Source: Actinorhabdospora filicis (lineage in GTDB: Bacteria > Actinomycetota > Actinomycetes > Mycobacteriales > Micromonosporaceae). From it: 64,000 nucleotides of DNA. Shown piece by piece: positions 34,202 through 44,010 of the stretch. The stretch spans positions 62,001 to 126,000 of the forward strand of contig NZ_BSTX01000006.1 of assembly GCF_030269765.1 (NCBI RefSeq). Direction: 5' to 3'. Within the stretch, counting starts at the first letter, position 1. Every line of letters starts with the position of its first letter. The position numbers were made by a program, and so were the translations under genes. The notes beneath the pieces were generated by a model, which saw only the letters and a list, made by a program, of their open reading frames with translations, was not told the origin of the DNA and searched no databases.

Positions 34202-36531
34202 ACGACGCCGACCGCCGCCGCAAGGTGCTGGCCAGCACCACCCACAACGGCGTCGACTACCTGGAGGTCGACCCGCTCGACCAGCGCATCCTCCGCGTCC
34301 ACTTCCTGCACCCGCTGCCCGGTCAGGCCGGTGGGATCCCGGCCGCGCCGCCGCTGGCCGCCGGGAACGTCGTCGTCACCGGCGGCGAGCGCGTCACCGG
34401 CGTCGAGACGGTCACCGTGGTCTCGGCCGCCGAGGTGCTCACGGTGCGGGTCGACCGCGCCGGGGACTTCTCCACCTACACGCTGCGGCTGCTCGCCGAC
34501 GGCGAGGCCGCCGATCCGCCCACCGGTTTCGACCCGCGGCTGTCCACGGTGGACTTCTCCTTCAAGGTCGGCTGCCCCAACCCCTTCGACTGCGCCCCGG
34601 GCGAGCCCGAGCCCGCGCTCGTGCCGCCCGCGCCGCCGATCGGCTACCTGGCCAAGGACTACACCGGCTTCCGGGCGCTGATGCTGGACCGGATGAGCGC
34701 GCTCATGCCCGGCTGGACCGACCGCAGTCCCGCCGATCCGCTCATCGCCGTCGTGGAGGCCCTCGCCCATGAGCTCGACAAGCAGAGCTACCACCAGGAC
34801 GCCGTGGGCACCGAGGCGTACCTGGGCACCGCGCGCAGCCGCGTGTCGGTCCGCCGCCACGCCCGGCTGCTCGACTACCGCGTCCATGAGGGATGCAACG
34901 CGCGCTGCTGGATCGCCGTGGACGTCGAGCCCGGCGGCGGCAGCGACGGGCTCGTCCTGCCGCCGGGGACGCCCGTCGCCCCGGGCCGTCCCGGCGACCC
35001 GCCCACGATGGACGCCGCGCCCACCCGCGGTCTCGTCTTCGAGACCATGCACCCGCTGCTGATGATCGGCGCGCGCTCGCGGATCGCCCTGCACACCTGG
35101 AGCGCCGAGGAGTACGTCATCCCCGCGGGCGCCACCGCCGCGACCCTGGCCGGGGGCGCCGGGCTCGGTCTGGAACCCGGTGACGTGATCATCCTGACCG
35201 AGACCGCCGGGCCCGCCACCGGCGCGCCCGTCGACGCCGATCCCGCGCACCGCCAGGCCGTGCGGCTCACCTCCGTCCGCGCCACCACCGACCCCGTCGA
35301 GGGCGTGGATGTGCTGGAGGTGACCTGGCACTACACCGACGCGCTGCGTTTCGACCTCGTGGTCAGCGCCTCCCCCATACCCGGCGCTCCGCCGATGGCG
35401 ATGGCGGAGGCGATGGGCAACGTGGTCCTGACCGACCACGGCCGTCGCGTCCGGGCGCCCCTGGCCCCGGTAACGAGCGGCCGCTACCGGCCCGTCCTGC
35501 CCGGTGGTCCGGTCACCAGCGCCGAGCCCTATCCCGCGTCGGTGGCCCGGGCCCGTCCCGCCGCCGACGCCGCCCGCCGCGCCCCGGCCGAGGCCGTCCC
35601 CGCCGTCACCCTCATCGACGGGGAGGACACCTGGACCGCCCGCGCCGACCTGCTCGGCTCCGGCCGCTTCGACCGGGACTTCGTCGTGGAGACCGAGACC
35701 GGCGGCACCGCCCGCCTCCGCTTCGGCGACGGCGTCTACGGCATGCCGCCCACCGAGGGCGCCGATCTCCTCGCCGACCTGCGGGTCGGCTCCGGGCCCA
35801 CCGCCAACGTCGGGCACGGCACCCTCCACCGCGTCGTGTGGGACCACGACGGCCTCACCGGCGTCACCAACCCCATGCCCGGCTTCGGCGGCGCCGAGCC
35901 GGAGAGCATGGAGCAGGTCCGCCAGTTCGCGCCGCAGGCCTTCCGCGAGCAGCGCCGCGCGGTCACCGAGGCCGACTGGGCCCGGGTCGCCAAGCTGCAC
36001 CCGGAGGTCCTCGACGCGCGGGCCCGGTTCCGCTGGACCGGCAGCTGGTACACCGTCTACCTCACCCTCGATCGCGCCGGGGGAGCGCCGGTCACCGGCG
36101 ATCCCGCGTTCCTCGCCGACGTCCGCGCGCACCTGGAGCGGCACCGGATCACCGGCTACGACCTGGAGATCACCGACCCCGTCACCGTCGCCCTCGACCT
36201 CGCGCTGCGCGTCTGCGTCGAACCGGCCTTCTTCCGCGCCGACGTCCACCAGGCCCTCCTGAAGGCCTTCTCGCGGCGGGAGTTCTTCTCACCCGACGAC
36301 TTCGGTTTCGGCACACCCCTCTACCTCTCCGAGGTCTACCGCGCCGCGATGGCCGTCCCCGGCGTCGCCTTCGCCGAGGTCACCCGCTGCCGCCGCTTCG
36401 GGCGCACCCCCGCCGGAGAGATCGAGCAGGGCTACCTCAAGGCCGCCGACCTGGAGGTCCTGCGCCTGGACAACGACCGCAGCTTCCCCGAGCGCGGCAC
36501 CCTCGAACTCACCCTGGAGGGCGGACGGTGA
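34198..36531 (+). CDS. Baseplate wedge protein J (gp6-like, Pvc11 type), 777 aa
   Basis: GTG 34198 is taken because it overlaps the gp25 stop in the operon pattern. The N-terminal part (to about 150) is an extra beta domain; then IGYLAKDYTGFRALMLDRMSALMPGWTDRSPADPLIAVVEALAHELDKQSYHQDAVGTEAYLGTARSR marks the helical gpJ start. LRFGDGVYGMPPTEGADLLADLRVGSGPTANVG (about 505-540) and the C-terminal domain with FREQRRAVTEADWARVAKLHPEV are the gp6/J core. It forms the ring of wedge dimers around the hub with its paralogue in the next gene. Confidence 0.92.
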   Translation: MNDADRRRKVLASTTHNGVDYLEVDPLDQRILRVHFLHPLPGQAGGIPAAPPLAAGNVVVTGGERVTGVETVTVVSAAEVLTVRVDRAGDFSTYTLRLLADGEAADPPTGFDPRLSTVDFSFKVGCPNPFDCAPGEPEPALVPPAPPIGYLAKDYTGFRALMLDRMSALMPGWTDRSPADPLIAVVEALAHELDKQSYHQDAVGTEAYLGTARSRVSVRRHARLLDYRVHEGCNARCWIAVDVEPGGGSDGLVLPPGTPVAPGRPGDPPTMDAAPTRGLVFETMHPLLMIGARSRIALHTWSAEEYVIPAGATAATLAGGAGLGLEPGDVIILTETAGPATGAPVDADPAHRQAVRLTSVRATTDPVEGVDVLEVTWHYTDALRFDLVVSASPIPGAPPMAMAEAMGNVVLTDHGRRVRAPLAPVTSGRYRPVLPGGPVTSAEPYPASVARARPAADAARRAPAEAVPAVTLIDGEDTWTARADLLGSGRFDRDFVVETETGGTARLRFGDGVYGMPPTEGADLLADLRVGSGPTANVGHGTLHRVVWDHDGLTGVTNPMPGFGGAEPESMEQVRQFAPQAFREQRRAVTEADWARVAKLHPEVLDARARFRWTGSWYTVYLTLDRAGGAPVTGDPAFLADVRAHLERHRITGYDLEITDPVTVALDLALRVCVEPAFFRADVHQALLKAFSRREFFSPDDFGFGTPLYLSEVYRAAMAVPGVAFAEVTRCRRFGRTPAGEIEQGYLKAADLEVLRLDNDRSFPERGTLELTLEGGR

Positions 36532-38993
36532 ACGCCAACCCGCCGGGACTCCCGGCCATCGACTACCGCGCCGGAACGCACGCGACGTTCCTCGCCGCGC
36601 TGCTGCGCGCCTTCGGCGCCGACCCCGTCCTGCGGGCCCTGGGCACCCACGACGGCACCGAGCCGCTCGTCGCCACCGCCGACGCCTACTCGATGGGCCT
36701 CGACGTCCTCACCTTCTACACCGAGCGCATCGCCAACGAGGGCTACCTGCGCACCGCCACCGAGCGCTACTCCGTCCTCGAACTGGCCCGCGCCATCGGC
36801 TACGAGCTGCGCCCCGGGGTGGCGGCGTCCACCGCGCTGGCCTTCACGCTGGCCAAACCGGTGCCGGTGCCGCACGCGCCGGGGGTCGAGGTGCCCACGA
36901 TCATGCACGCGGTGACCGCCCCGGAGAAGATCACGATCCCGGTGGGGACCAGGGCGCAGAGCGTGCCCGGTCCCGGCGAGCTGCCGCGGGCCTTCGAGAC
37001 CGTCGAGGAGATCGAGGCCCGGCCGGAGTGGAACGCGATCAAGGTCCCGGTCACCATGTGGGTTCCGCCCGCCCTCGGCGACGACGAGCTGTACCTCAAG
37101 GGCATCACCACCGGGCTGAACCCGGGGGACATGATCCTGCTGGTCGGCAATGAGCGGCTGGGCTCGCGCTACAACGAGAACTGGGACGTGCGCAGGGTGG
37201 CGGGCGTCCGCGCCGTCGACCGGGTGGGCGACCTCGCCGAGCACACCGTCGTCACCCTCGACATGCCCCTGGGCACCACCGAGCCGCTGGTGCATCCGAC
37301 GCGGGAAGGGCAGCGCGTGTACGCCTTCCGGCAGCGCGGGGCCCTGTTCGGCCACAACGCGCCGCCGTGGGAGTCGCTGCCGGTGAGCATGCGCTACGGC
37401 GAGATGGCGCAGACCGGCGGCGGCCCGCACGACGTCCCGCACTGGGTGCCCGGTGCCTACGCCGGGCGGCAGGACTCCTGGGCCGACGCCTACCTCAGCG
37501 CCACCCAGGAAGATGTGTTCCTCGACCGCGTCTACCAAGGGCTCACCCCCGCGAGCTGGATCGCGCTGGCCACGCCCAGCTACATCGAGCTGTTCCGGGT
37601 CGAGGAGGTCGACGAGACCTCCCGCGCCGACTACCTCCTCCAGGGCCAGGTCTCGCGGCTGAAGATCACCGGCGAGCACCTGAACTTCTTCTCCCCCCGT
37701 AACGCCGTCGTGTGGTGCGGGGCCGAGGAGCTGGAACTGGCCGAGCGGCCGCTGTACGGGTGGGGCGGCGGGACGGTCGTGCCCACCAACGGCGTGCCGG
37801 GCGTCGTCCCGGGCCGCCTGGTGGCGGTGCGCGGCGAGCTGCTGCGCGGTGGCTCGCGCTCGGAGGTCGCGCGGGTGGCCTCGGTGGTCGGCTCGACGCT
37901 GGTCCTGGAGACCGGCGTGGCGAGCTACGTCCCGGTGACCGTGCGCCTCAACGCCAACGTCGCCGCGGCCACCGACGGCGAGTCGCGCACCGAGATCCTC
38001 GGCGGCGGCGACGGCGCCGCGGCCTTCCAGACCTTCACCCTGCGCGGCACGCCGCTGACCTACACCTCGGCGTCCACACCGAGCGGCACCCGCTCCAGCC
38101 TGGAGGTGCGCGTCGACGGTCTCCTGTGGACGGAGGTGCCCTCGCTGTACGGGCAGGGCCCGACCGCGCGCGTCTACACCACCCGCCGCCGCGACGACGC
38201 CACGACCGTGGTGCGCTTCGGGGACGGGGTGACCGGCGCGCGGCTGCCCACCGGGCGCGAGAACGTCCGCGCGAGCTACCGGGTCGGCATCGGCGCGGCC
38301 GGGAACGTCGCGGTGGACAAGATCGCGCTGCCGATGTCGCGGCCCCTGGGCGTCGAGGAGGTCATCAACCCGGTGGCGGCCCTCGGCGGCACCGACCCCG
38401 AGGTCCTCGGCCAGGCCCGCGCGAACGCGCCCACGACGGTGCTGACGCTGGACCGGATCGTGTCCCTGCGCGACTACGAGGACTTCGCGCGCTCCTTCGC
38501 CGGCATCGGCAAGGCCCACGCGCACCTGGCCTGGAACGGCGAGCGGCAGGTGATCCGGCTGGTGGCCGCGACGACCGCGCGCGAGCCGGTCCTGCCGGGC
38601 ACCGTCCTCCACGACAACCTGCGCGCCGGGATCGACGCCGCCAGGCACCCCGGGCACCAGGTCGTGCTGGAGACCTTCGTGCCCAGGCCCTTCACGGTCG
38701 TGATGCGCCTGGTGGTGGAGCCCGGCCGCGCCTACGCCGACGTGTCGGCGGCGGTGACGGCGTCCCTCGTGGACACCTTCTCCTTCGAGAAGCGCGCCTT
38801 CGGGCAGCGCGTCTCGGCCGCCGAGGTGCTGGCCGTCGCGCAGAACACCCTCGGCGTCCGCGGCGCCGACCTCGACGTCCTCAGCACCGGCTCCGGCGGG
38901 CTCGCGGTGACGCTGCCCGCCGCGCCGGTCGAGCTGCTCACCCTGCGCGCCGAGAACGTGCAGCTGACCGAACTCCGGGAGCCGCTGCCATGA
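36528..38993 (+). CDS. Second baseplate J-type (gp6-like) wedge protein, 821 aa
   Basis: It starts GTG 36528 overlapping the first J gene. It repeats the same architecture: TADAYSMGLDVLTFYTERIANEGYLRTATERYSVLELARAIGYEL near the N-terminus, VVRFGDGVTGARLPTGRENVRASYRVGIGAAGNV (about 560-595) and VLTLDRIVSLRDYEDFARSFAGIGKAHA (about 640-668). A large inserted beta region (about 190-520) separates the halves. AFP and PVC also have two J-related proteins (Afp11 and Afp12), so a heteromeric wedge is expected. The two J proteins are divergent in sequence, so this is an old duplication. Confidence 0.92.
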   Translation: MNANPPGLPAIDYRAGTHATFLAALLRAFGADPVLRALGTHDGTEPLVATADAYSMGLDVLTFYTERIANEGYLRTATERYSVLELARAIGYELRPGVAASTALAFTLAKPVPVPHAPGVEVPTIMHAVTAPEKITIPVGTRAQSVPGPGELPRAFETVEEIEARPEWNAIKVPVTMWVPPALGDDELYLKGITTGLNPGDMILLVGNERLGSRYNENWDVRRVAGVRAVDRVGDLAEHTVVTLDMPLGTTEPLVHPTREGQRVYAFRQRGALFGHNAPPWESLPVSMRYGEMAQTGGGPHDVPHWVPGAYAGRQDSWADAYLSATQEDVFLDRVYQGLTPASWIALATPSYIELFRVEEVDETSRADYLLQGQVSRLKITGEHLNFFSPRNAVVWCGAEELELAERPLYGWGGGTVVPTNGVPGVVPGRLVAVRGELLRGGSRSEVARVASVVGSTLVLETGVASYVPVTVRLNANVAAATDGESRTEILGGGDGAAAFQTFTLRGTPLTYTSASTPSGTRSSLEVRVDGLLWTEVPSLYGQGPTARVYTTRRRDDATTVVRFGDGVTGARLPTGRENVRASYRVGIGAAGNVAVDKIALPMSRPLGVEEVINPVAALGGTDPEVLGQARANAPTTVLTLDRIVSLRDYEDFARSFAGIGKAHAHLAWNGERQVIRLVAATTAREPVLPGTVLHDNLRAGIDAARHPGHQVVLETFVPRPFTVVMRLVVEPGRAYADVSAAVTASLVDTFSFEKRAFGQRVSAAEVLAVAQNTLGVRGADLDVLSTGSGGLAVTLPAAPVELLTLRAENVQLTELREPLP

Positions 38994-41146
38994 GCGACCG
39001 CCTGTACGACCTGCTGCCCGCCGCCCTGCGCCGCCGCGATCTGGAGGCCGGGGGAGTCCTGCGGGCCCTCCTGGACGCCTTCACCGGCCAGGCCGACCTC
39101 GTCGACGCCGAACTGGCGCGCATGGGCGAGGACTGGTTCATCGAGACCTGCCAGGAATGGCTGGTGCCCTACCTGGGCGACCTGCTCGGCGTGCGCGGCC
39201 TGCACCCCGTCCAGGGCGTCCCCGGCACCGCCGGGCGCGCCTGGGTGGCCAACACCCTGGGCTTCCGCCGCCGCAAGGGCACCCTGGCGATGCTGGAGCA
39301 GCTTTCCCGCGACACCACCGGCTGGCCGGCCAAGGCGGTGGAGTTCTTCGAGCTGCTCTCGGCCACCCAGAACCTCAATCACCTCCGCCTCCACCGGCCC
39401 GCCACCGCCGACCTGCGCCGGGGCGAGGCGCTGGAACTGGTCGACGGCCCCTTCGACACCTTCGCGCACACCGTCGACGTGCGCCGCATCGGCGCCGGTG
39501 GCCGCCACAACATCCCCAACGTGGGCCTGTACCTGTGGCCGGTCTCCTCCTACTGGCTGCCGAAGGCCACCGCGTTCGCGCTCGCCGATCCCGGGACCTA
39601 CGCCGTGGACCCGCTCGGCGCCGACCGGCCGCTGTTCATGCCGCCGCGCCCGGAGACCGACATCGAGCACTTCGCCGCCGAGGAGAACGTGCCCGGCCTG
39701 CTGCGGCGGCGCCCGCTGTTCGCCGAGCTGGAGGCCCTGCGCGCGGGCGCGCCACCCGGGACCTTCTTCGGCGACCGGCCGGTCTTCCGCGTCCACCGCG
39801 CCGAGGCGCCCGGCGACCCGCTGTCCGAAGTGGACCCCGTCGACGTGCAGGTGTGCGACCTGACGGTGTGGCGGCGCCCCACCGTGGCCGGGCGGGTGGC
39901 GGTGGACCCGGTGCTGGGCCGCGTCGCGCTGCCCGACGGCGACGTCCCCGACCGGCTCGCCGTCAGCCACGCCTACGGCGGCGTCGCCGACGTGGGCGCC
40001 GGGTCCTACAGCCGCCGCGGCGATCTCGGCCCGGTGCTGGACCGCCCGGTGACCTGGCAGCTGGCCGTCTCGGTGAGCGAGCCGCCGGTGCCGGGCGAGG
40101 TGGTGGCCGACGTGGCCGCCGCCGTCGCCGAGTGGAACGACTACCAGGACGCCCATCCCGGCACCGTCGGGCTGATCACGATCCTGGACAGCCACCGCTA
40201 CGCCGCCGACCTGACCGCCTCGGCCCGGCCGCGCGTGGGCGCCGGGGCACGCCTGTCGATCGTGGCCGCCTCGTGGCCGGTGATCCCCGACGCGTCCGGC
40301 CCGCCGGGGTCCACGGTTCGTCCACTGGGGAGGATCGAGCCCAGCGGGCTGCGGCCCTGCCTCACCGGCCGGATCGAGGTCCTGGGCACCGCCGCCGAGG
40401 ACGAGGAGCCCGGCGAGTTCTGCCTGGACGGGCTGCTGGTGGATGGCGACGTCCGCGTGGTCGGCGCCGCCCCCGCCAACCTCGGCGCCCTGCGGCTGCG
40501 CCACACCGGCGTGGTCCCCGGCAAGGGCGGCGTGCAGGTCAACTCCGCCAACCCGCGCCTGTCGGTGGAGCTGTACCGCTGCCTGAGCGGGCCGGTGAAG
40601 CTGCCGGCGACGGTGACGTCCCTGGAGATCACCGAGAGCGTCGTCCAGCAGGAGACCGCCCGCGCGATCGACGCGCCCGAGGCGGCCGTCTCGGTGGTGG
40701 CCTGCACGATCCTCGGGCAGACCGTCGCCAAGGAGCTCTACGCCTCCGACTGCCTCTTCACGCAGAAGGTCAAGATCGAGCGCACCCAGTCCGGCTGCGT
40801 GCGCTTCAGCCACGTCCCGCCCGCCTCGCTCACGCCCCGCCGCCACCGCTGCCAGCCCGACCTGGCCCTGGAGGCAGGGGGAGCGCCCGACGCGCAGATC
40901 ATCGCCCGCGTCACCCCCGCCTTCGTCGCCGAGGACTTCGGGCACTTCGGCTACGCCCAGCTCACCCCCGGCACCGCGCCGGAACTGTCCACCGGCGCCG
41001 ACGACGGCACCGAGATGGGCGTCTTCGGCGTCGTCCACCGGCCGCAGCGCCTGGCCAACCTCACCGGCGCGCTCGACGAGTACCTGCCCTTCGGGCTGGC
41101 CGCCGCGCCCCTGCCCGTCAGCCCCGCCTCAAGGAGTGAGAAGTGA
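38990..41146 (+). CDS. Tail protein I-like baseplate protein with long beta extension, 718 aa
   Basis: ATG 38990 overlaps the J stop. The first 110 residues (RLYDLLPAALRRRDLEAGGVLRALLDAFTGQADLVDAELARMGEDWFIETCQEWLVPYLGDLLGV) match the phage tail protein I/gp7 N-terminal family that binds the wedge. The rest, about 600 residues, is an extension with mixed domains. The last 200 contain solenoid-like strands (SLEITESVVQQETARAIDAPEAAVSVVACTILGQTVAKELYASDCLF) that may form a fibre base or receptor-facing arm. It ends just before an AAGGAG site for the next gene. Confidence 0.88.
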   Translation: MSDRLYDLLPAALRRRDLEAGGVLRALLDAFTGQADLVDAELARMGEDWFIETCQEWLVPYLGDLLGVRGLHPVQGVPGTAGRAWVANTLGFRRRKGTLAMLEQLSRDTTGWPAKAVEFFELLSATQNLNHLRLHRPATADLRRGEALELVDGPFDTFAHTVDVRRIGAGGRHNIPNVGLYLWPVSSYWLPKATAFALADPGTYAVDPLGADRPLFMPPRPETDIEHFAAEENVPGLLRRRPLFAELEALRAGAPPGTFFGDRPVFRVHRAEAPGDPLSEVDPVDVQVCDLTVWRRPTVAGRVAVDPVLGRVALPDGDVPDRLAVSHAYGGVADVGAGSYSRRGDLGPVLDRPVTWQLAVSVSEPPVPGEVVADVAAAVAEWNDYQDAHPGTVGLITILDSHRYAADLTASARPRVGAGARLSIVAASWPVIPDASGPPGSTVRPLGRIEPSGLRPCLTGRIEVLGTAAEDEEPGEFCLDGLLVDGDVRVVGAAPANLGALRLRHTGVVPGKGGVQVNSANPRLSVELYRCLSGPVKLPATVTSLEITESVVQQETARAIDAPEAAVSVVACTILGQTVAKELYASDCLFTQKVKIERTQSGCVRFSHVPPASLTPRRHRCQPDLALEAGGAPDAQIIARVTPAFVAEDFGHFGYAQLTPGTAPELSTGADDGTEMGVFGVVHRPQRLANLTGALDEYLPFGLAAAPLPVSPASRSEK

Positions 41147-43440
41147 AAGCCGACACCGGACGGTCGTCCTTCGACCCGCAGAAGCACTACCGGGCGGTAC
41201 TGCGCCAGCAGGGCCGGGTCGACCTGGAGTCCGACGCCAACGAGCAGACCGCGATCGCCGATCACCTGCGCACCACCACGACCGCCGACATCATCGGCCC
41301 CGCCGGTGCCGCGGCCGACGACGGCGGCTTCGGGCTGTTCACCTCCACCGGCGACGGCCCGGCCATCCCCGGCGGCGCGCCCTACGTGTGGTCGGGGAAC
41401 TTCTACCTCGACGGGCTGCTGCTGGAGAACGAGGCGAACGTGTCGGTCTGGGACCAGCCCGACCTGCCACCCGGCATGCCCCGCGTGATCCTGGACGACG
41501 GGACGCCCGTCGCCGACGGCGTCAAGCCGCCCAAGGGCCGCTACCTCGCCTACCTGCACGCCTGGGACCTGCACCGCACCGCCCTGGAGGACGGCGGCAT
41601 CCGCGAGGTCGCCCTCGGCGGGCCCGACACCACCACCCGCGTCAAGACCGTCTGGCAGGTGCGGCTCCTGCGCCTGGGCGACGTCGGCAAGGACATCGAC
41701 TGCGGCACCAGCACCGAGCAGTGGGAGCTGCTCACCGCGGGCTCCACGGGCAGTCTCGAAGCACGCGCCGAACCCGACCCCGCCGCCACCGGGCCCTGCG
41801 TCGTCCCCGCCGGGGCCGGCTACCGCGGCCTGGAGAACCAGCACTACCGGGTGGAGATCCACCAGGGCGGCGCCGACAAGGACGCCACCTGGAAATGGGC
41901 CCGCGACAACGGCTCCACCGTCGCCGCCTGGGTCGCCGGACCCGACCCGCAGGGCGTCATCACCGTCTCGGCGCCCGGCCGCGACTCCGTCACCGGCTTC
42001 GCCCCCGGCATGTGGGTCGAACTCATCGACGACACCCGCGAACTCGCCGGGACCCCCGGCACGCTCGTGCAACTGGCCAACGCCGTCGGTGAGCGCCTTA
42101 CCCTCGCCGCCCCCGCCGGGATCGACCTCGCCGACTACCCGCTGCGTCCCCGCGTCCGCCGCTGGGACAGCGCCGGTGAGCTGCCCGCCAAACGCCCCTC
42201 GGCCAACGGGGGATGGGTCGGCATCGAAGACGGCGTGCAGATCCGGCTCGCCAAGTCCACCGTCACCTACCGCACCGGCGACCACTGGACGATCCCCGCG
42301 CGCTCGGTGCTCGGCGACGTCCTGTGGCCCCGCGACGCGTCGAGCACCCCCCTCGCCCTGCCGCCCGCCGGGATCCACCACCACTTCACGCGCCTGGGCC
42401 TGGTCACCTTCGACGGCTCGAAGTGGACCGACGCCCACGACTGCCGCCCGCTGTTCCCGAAGCTCACCGAGCTCACCGAACTGCGCGCGGTCTCCGGCGA
42501 CGGCCAGACCATCACACCCGGCACCGCCGCGGAGGGACCGACGCCGCTGCTGGACCCCATCGTGGTGGGCGTGTCCAACGGCGAGTTCCCCGTCGCCGGG
42601 GCCACGGTGTACTTCGAGGTCGTGGAGGGCTCCGGCACCGTCGGCGGCGCCACCACCGCCACGGTCGGCACCGACGTCGACGGCACCGCCACGGTCGCCT
42701 GGAGCGTGGACAACGGCACACCCGTGCAGCGCCTGGCCGCGCGGCTCCTCGACACCGACGGCAACTACGTGGGGCTCCCCGTGGAGTTCACCGCGTCCCT
42801 GCTCACCGCGAAACGCACCTCCTACACCCCCGGCGCCTGCTCCACCCTCGCCACCGTCACCAACGTGCAGGACGCCCTCGACAAGCTCTGCGCGGCCCTG
42901 CCCGCCGCCGAGGCCGGTTTCGCCGTCACCAAGATGACCCTCGGCACCAGCGGCGTCGCCCTCGCCAACGACGCCCGCGTCAAGGTCGGCGAACTGGCCG
43001 CCGGGATCCTCATCGAGGCCAACGGGCTCTGGGACCCCACCACCTTCAACCCCGCCAGCGCCAACGTCACCATCGAGGTGCCCTGGCCCATCACCGACAC
43101 CGACCGGCAGACCTGGGGCGTCGACGCGCTCGCCGCGTTCCAGCCGATGGTCGTCTCCGGCTCCTACGACGTCTCCGACAAGGTCGCGCGCTGGGGCCCG
43201 CTGGGCCAGGCGACGACGTACCTGGGCAAGATCCTGGCGCTGCTCAAGACCCGCCAGCTCGACCAGCGGATCCTCACCCGGCTGAGCCTGCGCGGGCACC
43301 TGATCCTGAACAAGGACCGGACCCTGCGCCTCGACGGGGACCTCTTCGTCCCCCAGGGCGGCGGGTTCGGGCCGGTCCTGCCCGGTGGCGACGGCAGGCG
43401 CGGCGGCACCGGGGAGGTGTGGTTCTGGCTGGTGCCGTGA
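41143..43440 (+). CDS. DUF6519-type fibre/appendage protein with Ig-like domain, 765 aa
   Basis: GTG 41143 overlaps the previous stop and follows AAGGAG at 41131-41136. The N-terminal 330 residues (FDPQKHYRAVLRQQGRVDLESDANEQTAIADHLRTTTTADIIGPAG ... YRVEIHQGGADKDATWKWARDNGSTVAAW) match DUF6519, a family recurring at the end of eCIS operons. About 465-555 is a Big-1/invasin-like Ig domain (VSNGEFPVAGATVYFEVVEGSGTVGGATTATVGTDVDGTATVAW). Such Ig modules are typical of adhesins and tail fibres. It is the last gene of the coupled operon and the best candidate for contact with target or matrix. Distal location and domain type are the basis; binding is inferred. Confidence 0.82.
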   Translation: MKADTGRSSFDPQKHYRAVLRQQGRVDLESDANEQTAIADHLRTTTTADIIGPAGAAADDGGFGLFTSTGDGPAIPGGAPYVWSGNFYLDGLLLENEANVSVWDQPDLPPGMPRVILDDGTPVADGVKPPKGRYLAYLHAWDLHRTALEDGGIREVALGGPDTTTRVKTVWQVRLLRLGDVGKDIDCGTSTEQWELLTAGSTGSLEARAEPDPAATGPCVVPAGAGYRGLENQHYRVEIHQGGADKDATWKWARDNGSTVAAWVAGPDPQGVITVSAPGRDSVTGFAPGMWVELIDDTRELAGTPGTLVQLANAVGERLTLAAPAGIDLADYPLRPRVRRWDSAGELPAKRPSANGGWVGIEDGVQIRLAKSTVTYRTGDHWTIPARSVLGDVLWPRDASSTPLALPPAGIHHHFTRLGLVTFDGSKWTDAHDCRPLFPKLTELTELRAVSGDGQTITPGTAAEGPTPLLDPIVVGVSNGEFPVAGATVYFEVVEGSGTVGGATTATVGTDVDGTATVAWSVDNGTPVQRLAARLLDTDGNYVGLPVEFTASLLTAKRTSYTPGACSTLATVTNVQDALDKLCAALPAAEAGFAVTKMTLGTSGVALANDARVKVGELAAGILIEANGLWDPTTFNPASANVTIEVPWPITDTDRQTWGVDALAAFQPMVVSGSYDVSDKVARWGPLGQATTYLGKILALLKTRQLDQRILTRLSLRGHLILNKDRTLRLDGDLFVPQGGGFGPVLPGGDGRRGGTGEVWFWLVP

Positions 43441-43459
43441 ATGGACGCGCTCATTTCGG

Positions 43460-43493
43460 GTATCCCTCCGCTGCGTCTACATCGGAGGGATAC
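43460..43493 (+). promoter_or_regulatory. Hairpin sequestering a ribosome-binding site
   Basis: A perfect 11-bp inverted repeat (GTATCCCTCCG at 43460-43470 and CGGAGGGATAC at 43483-43493, loop 12) ends exactly at the ATG of the next gene. Its right arm contains the GGAGGG ribosome-binding site, so folding would hide the translation start. It could also act as a terminator remnant of the CIS operon, but there is no T-run. Confidence 0.55.
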
Positions 43494-43679
43494 ATGTTCG
43501 GCATCATCGCCGCCGTCCTGTTCGGACTGGCCCTGATCCTCGACCTCGCCGACACCGGCATCGGCGACCTGATCAGCGCGGGCACGCTCACCATCGCCGG
43601 CCTGCTGTTCCTCGCGCTCCAGCTCGCCACACCCGTCTCGCGCACGCCCTGGCGCGGACGCCGGTGGGGACGGCGCTGA
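43494..43679 (+). CDS. Small membrane protein, 61 aa
   Basis: ATG 43494 has a strong GGAGGGAT site immediately upstream. The protein consists of two hydrophobic helices (FGIIAAVLFGLALILDL and LISAGTLTIAGLLFLALQLA) and a very basic tail (PWRGRRWGRR), the pattern of small inner-membrane proteins with cytoplasmic C-terminus. I recognise no function. The next gene follows after 1 bp and also encodes a small two-helix membrane protein, so the pair is likely co-expressed. Confidence 0.75.
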   Translation: MFGIIAAVLFGLALILDLADTGIGDLISAGTLTIAGLLFLALQLATPVSRTPWRGRRWGRR

Positions 43680-43680
43680 C

Positions 43681-43920
43681 ATGGGCATCGGAGCGGCCAT
43701 CTTCCTCATCGCGGCCGGCGCGATCCTCACCTTCGCCGTCGACTGGCACATCGCCGACGTCGACCTCGACATCGTCGGCTGGATCCTCATGGCAGCCGGA
43801 GCCGCCGGCCTCATCATCACCACCGTCATCTGGGGCCGCCGCCGTTCGGCGGCCGTCCCCCCGCCTCCCGGAGACGTGGGGGAGGAACCGGTCTACCGTC
43901 GCGAGACGCGCCGGTGGTGA
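43681..43920 (+). CDS. DUF6458-type small membrane protein, 79 aa
   Basis: Starting 1 bp after the previous stop, it has two transmembrane helices (GAAIFLIAAGAILTFAV and VGWILMAAGAAGLIITTVIW) joined by WHIADVDLDI. This is the compact pattern of actinobacterial DUF6458 proteins, followed by a Pro-rich and basic cytoplasmic tail. The function of the family is unknown. Confidence 0.8.
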   Translation: MGIGAAIFLIAAGAILTFAVDWHIADVDLDIVGWILMAAGAAGLIITTVIWGRRRSAAVPPPPGDVGEEPVYRRETRRW

Positions 43921-43959
43921 CCGTTTGATCCCGCCGCGGCGGGAGCCCGCCTAGCCTGG

Positions 43960-43990
43960 GACCGGACCGTCCGACCTGGACGGTCCGGTC
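43960..43990. terminator. Perfect hairpin upstream of SDR gene
   Basis: A perfect 13-bp stem (GACCGGACCGTCC at 43960-43972 with 43978-43990, 5-nt loop) lies 40 bp after the DUF6458 stop and 20 bp before the SDR start. It has no T-run. A terminator or an operator/leader hairpin is possible. Confidence 0.5.
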
Positions 43991-44010
43991 ACCGCGAACG
44001 GAGCCGCGAG

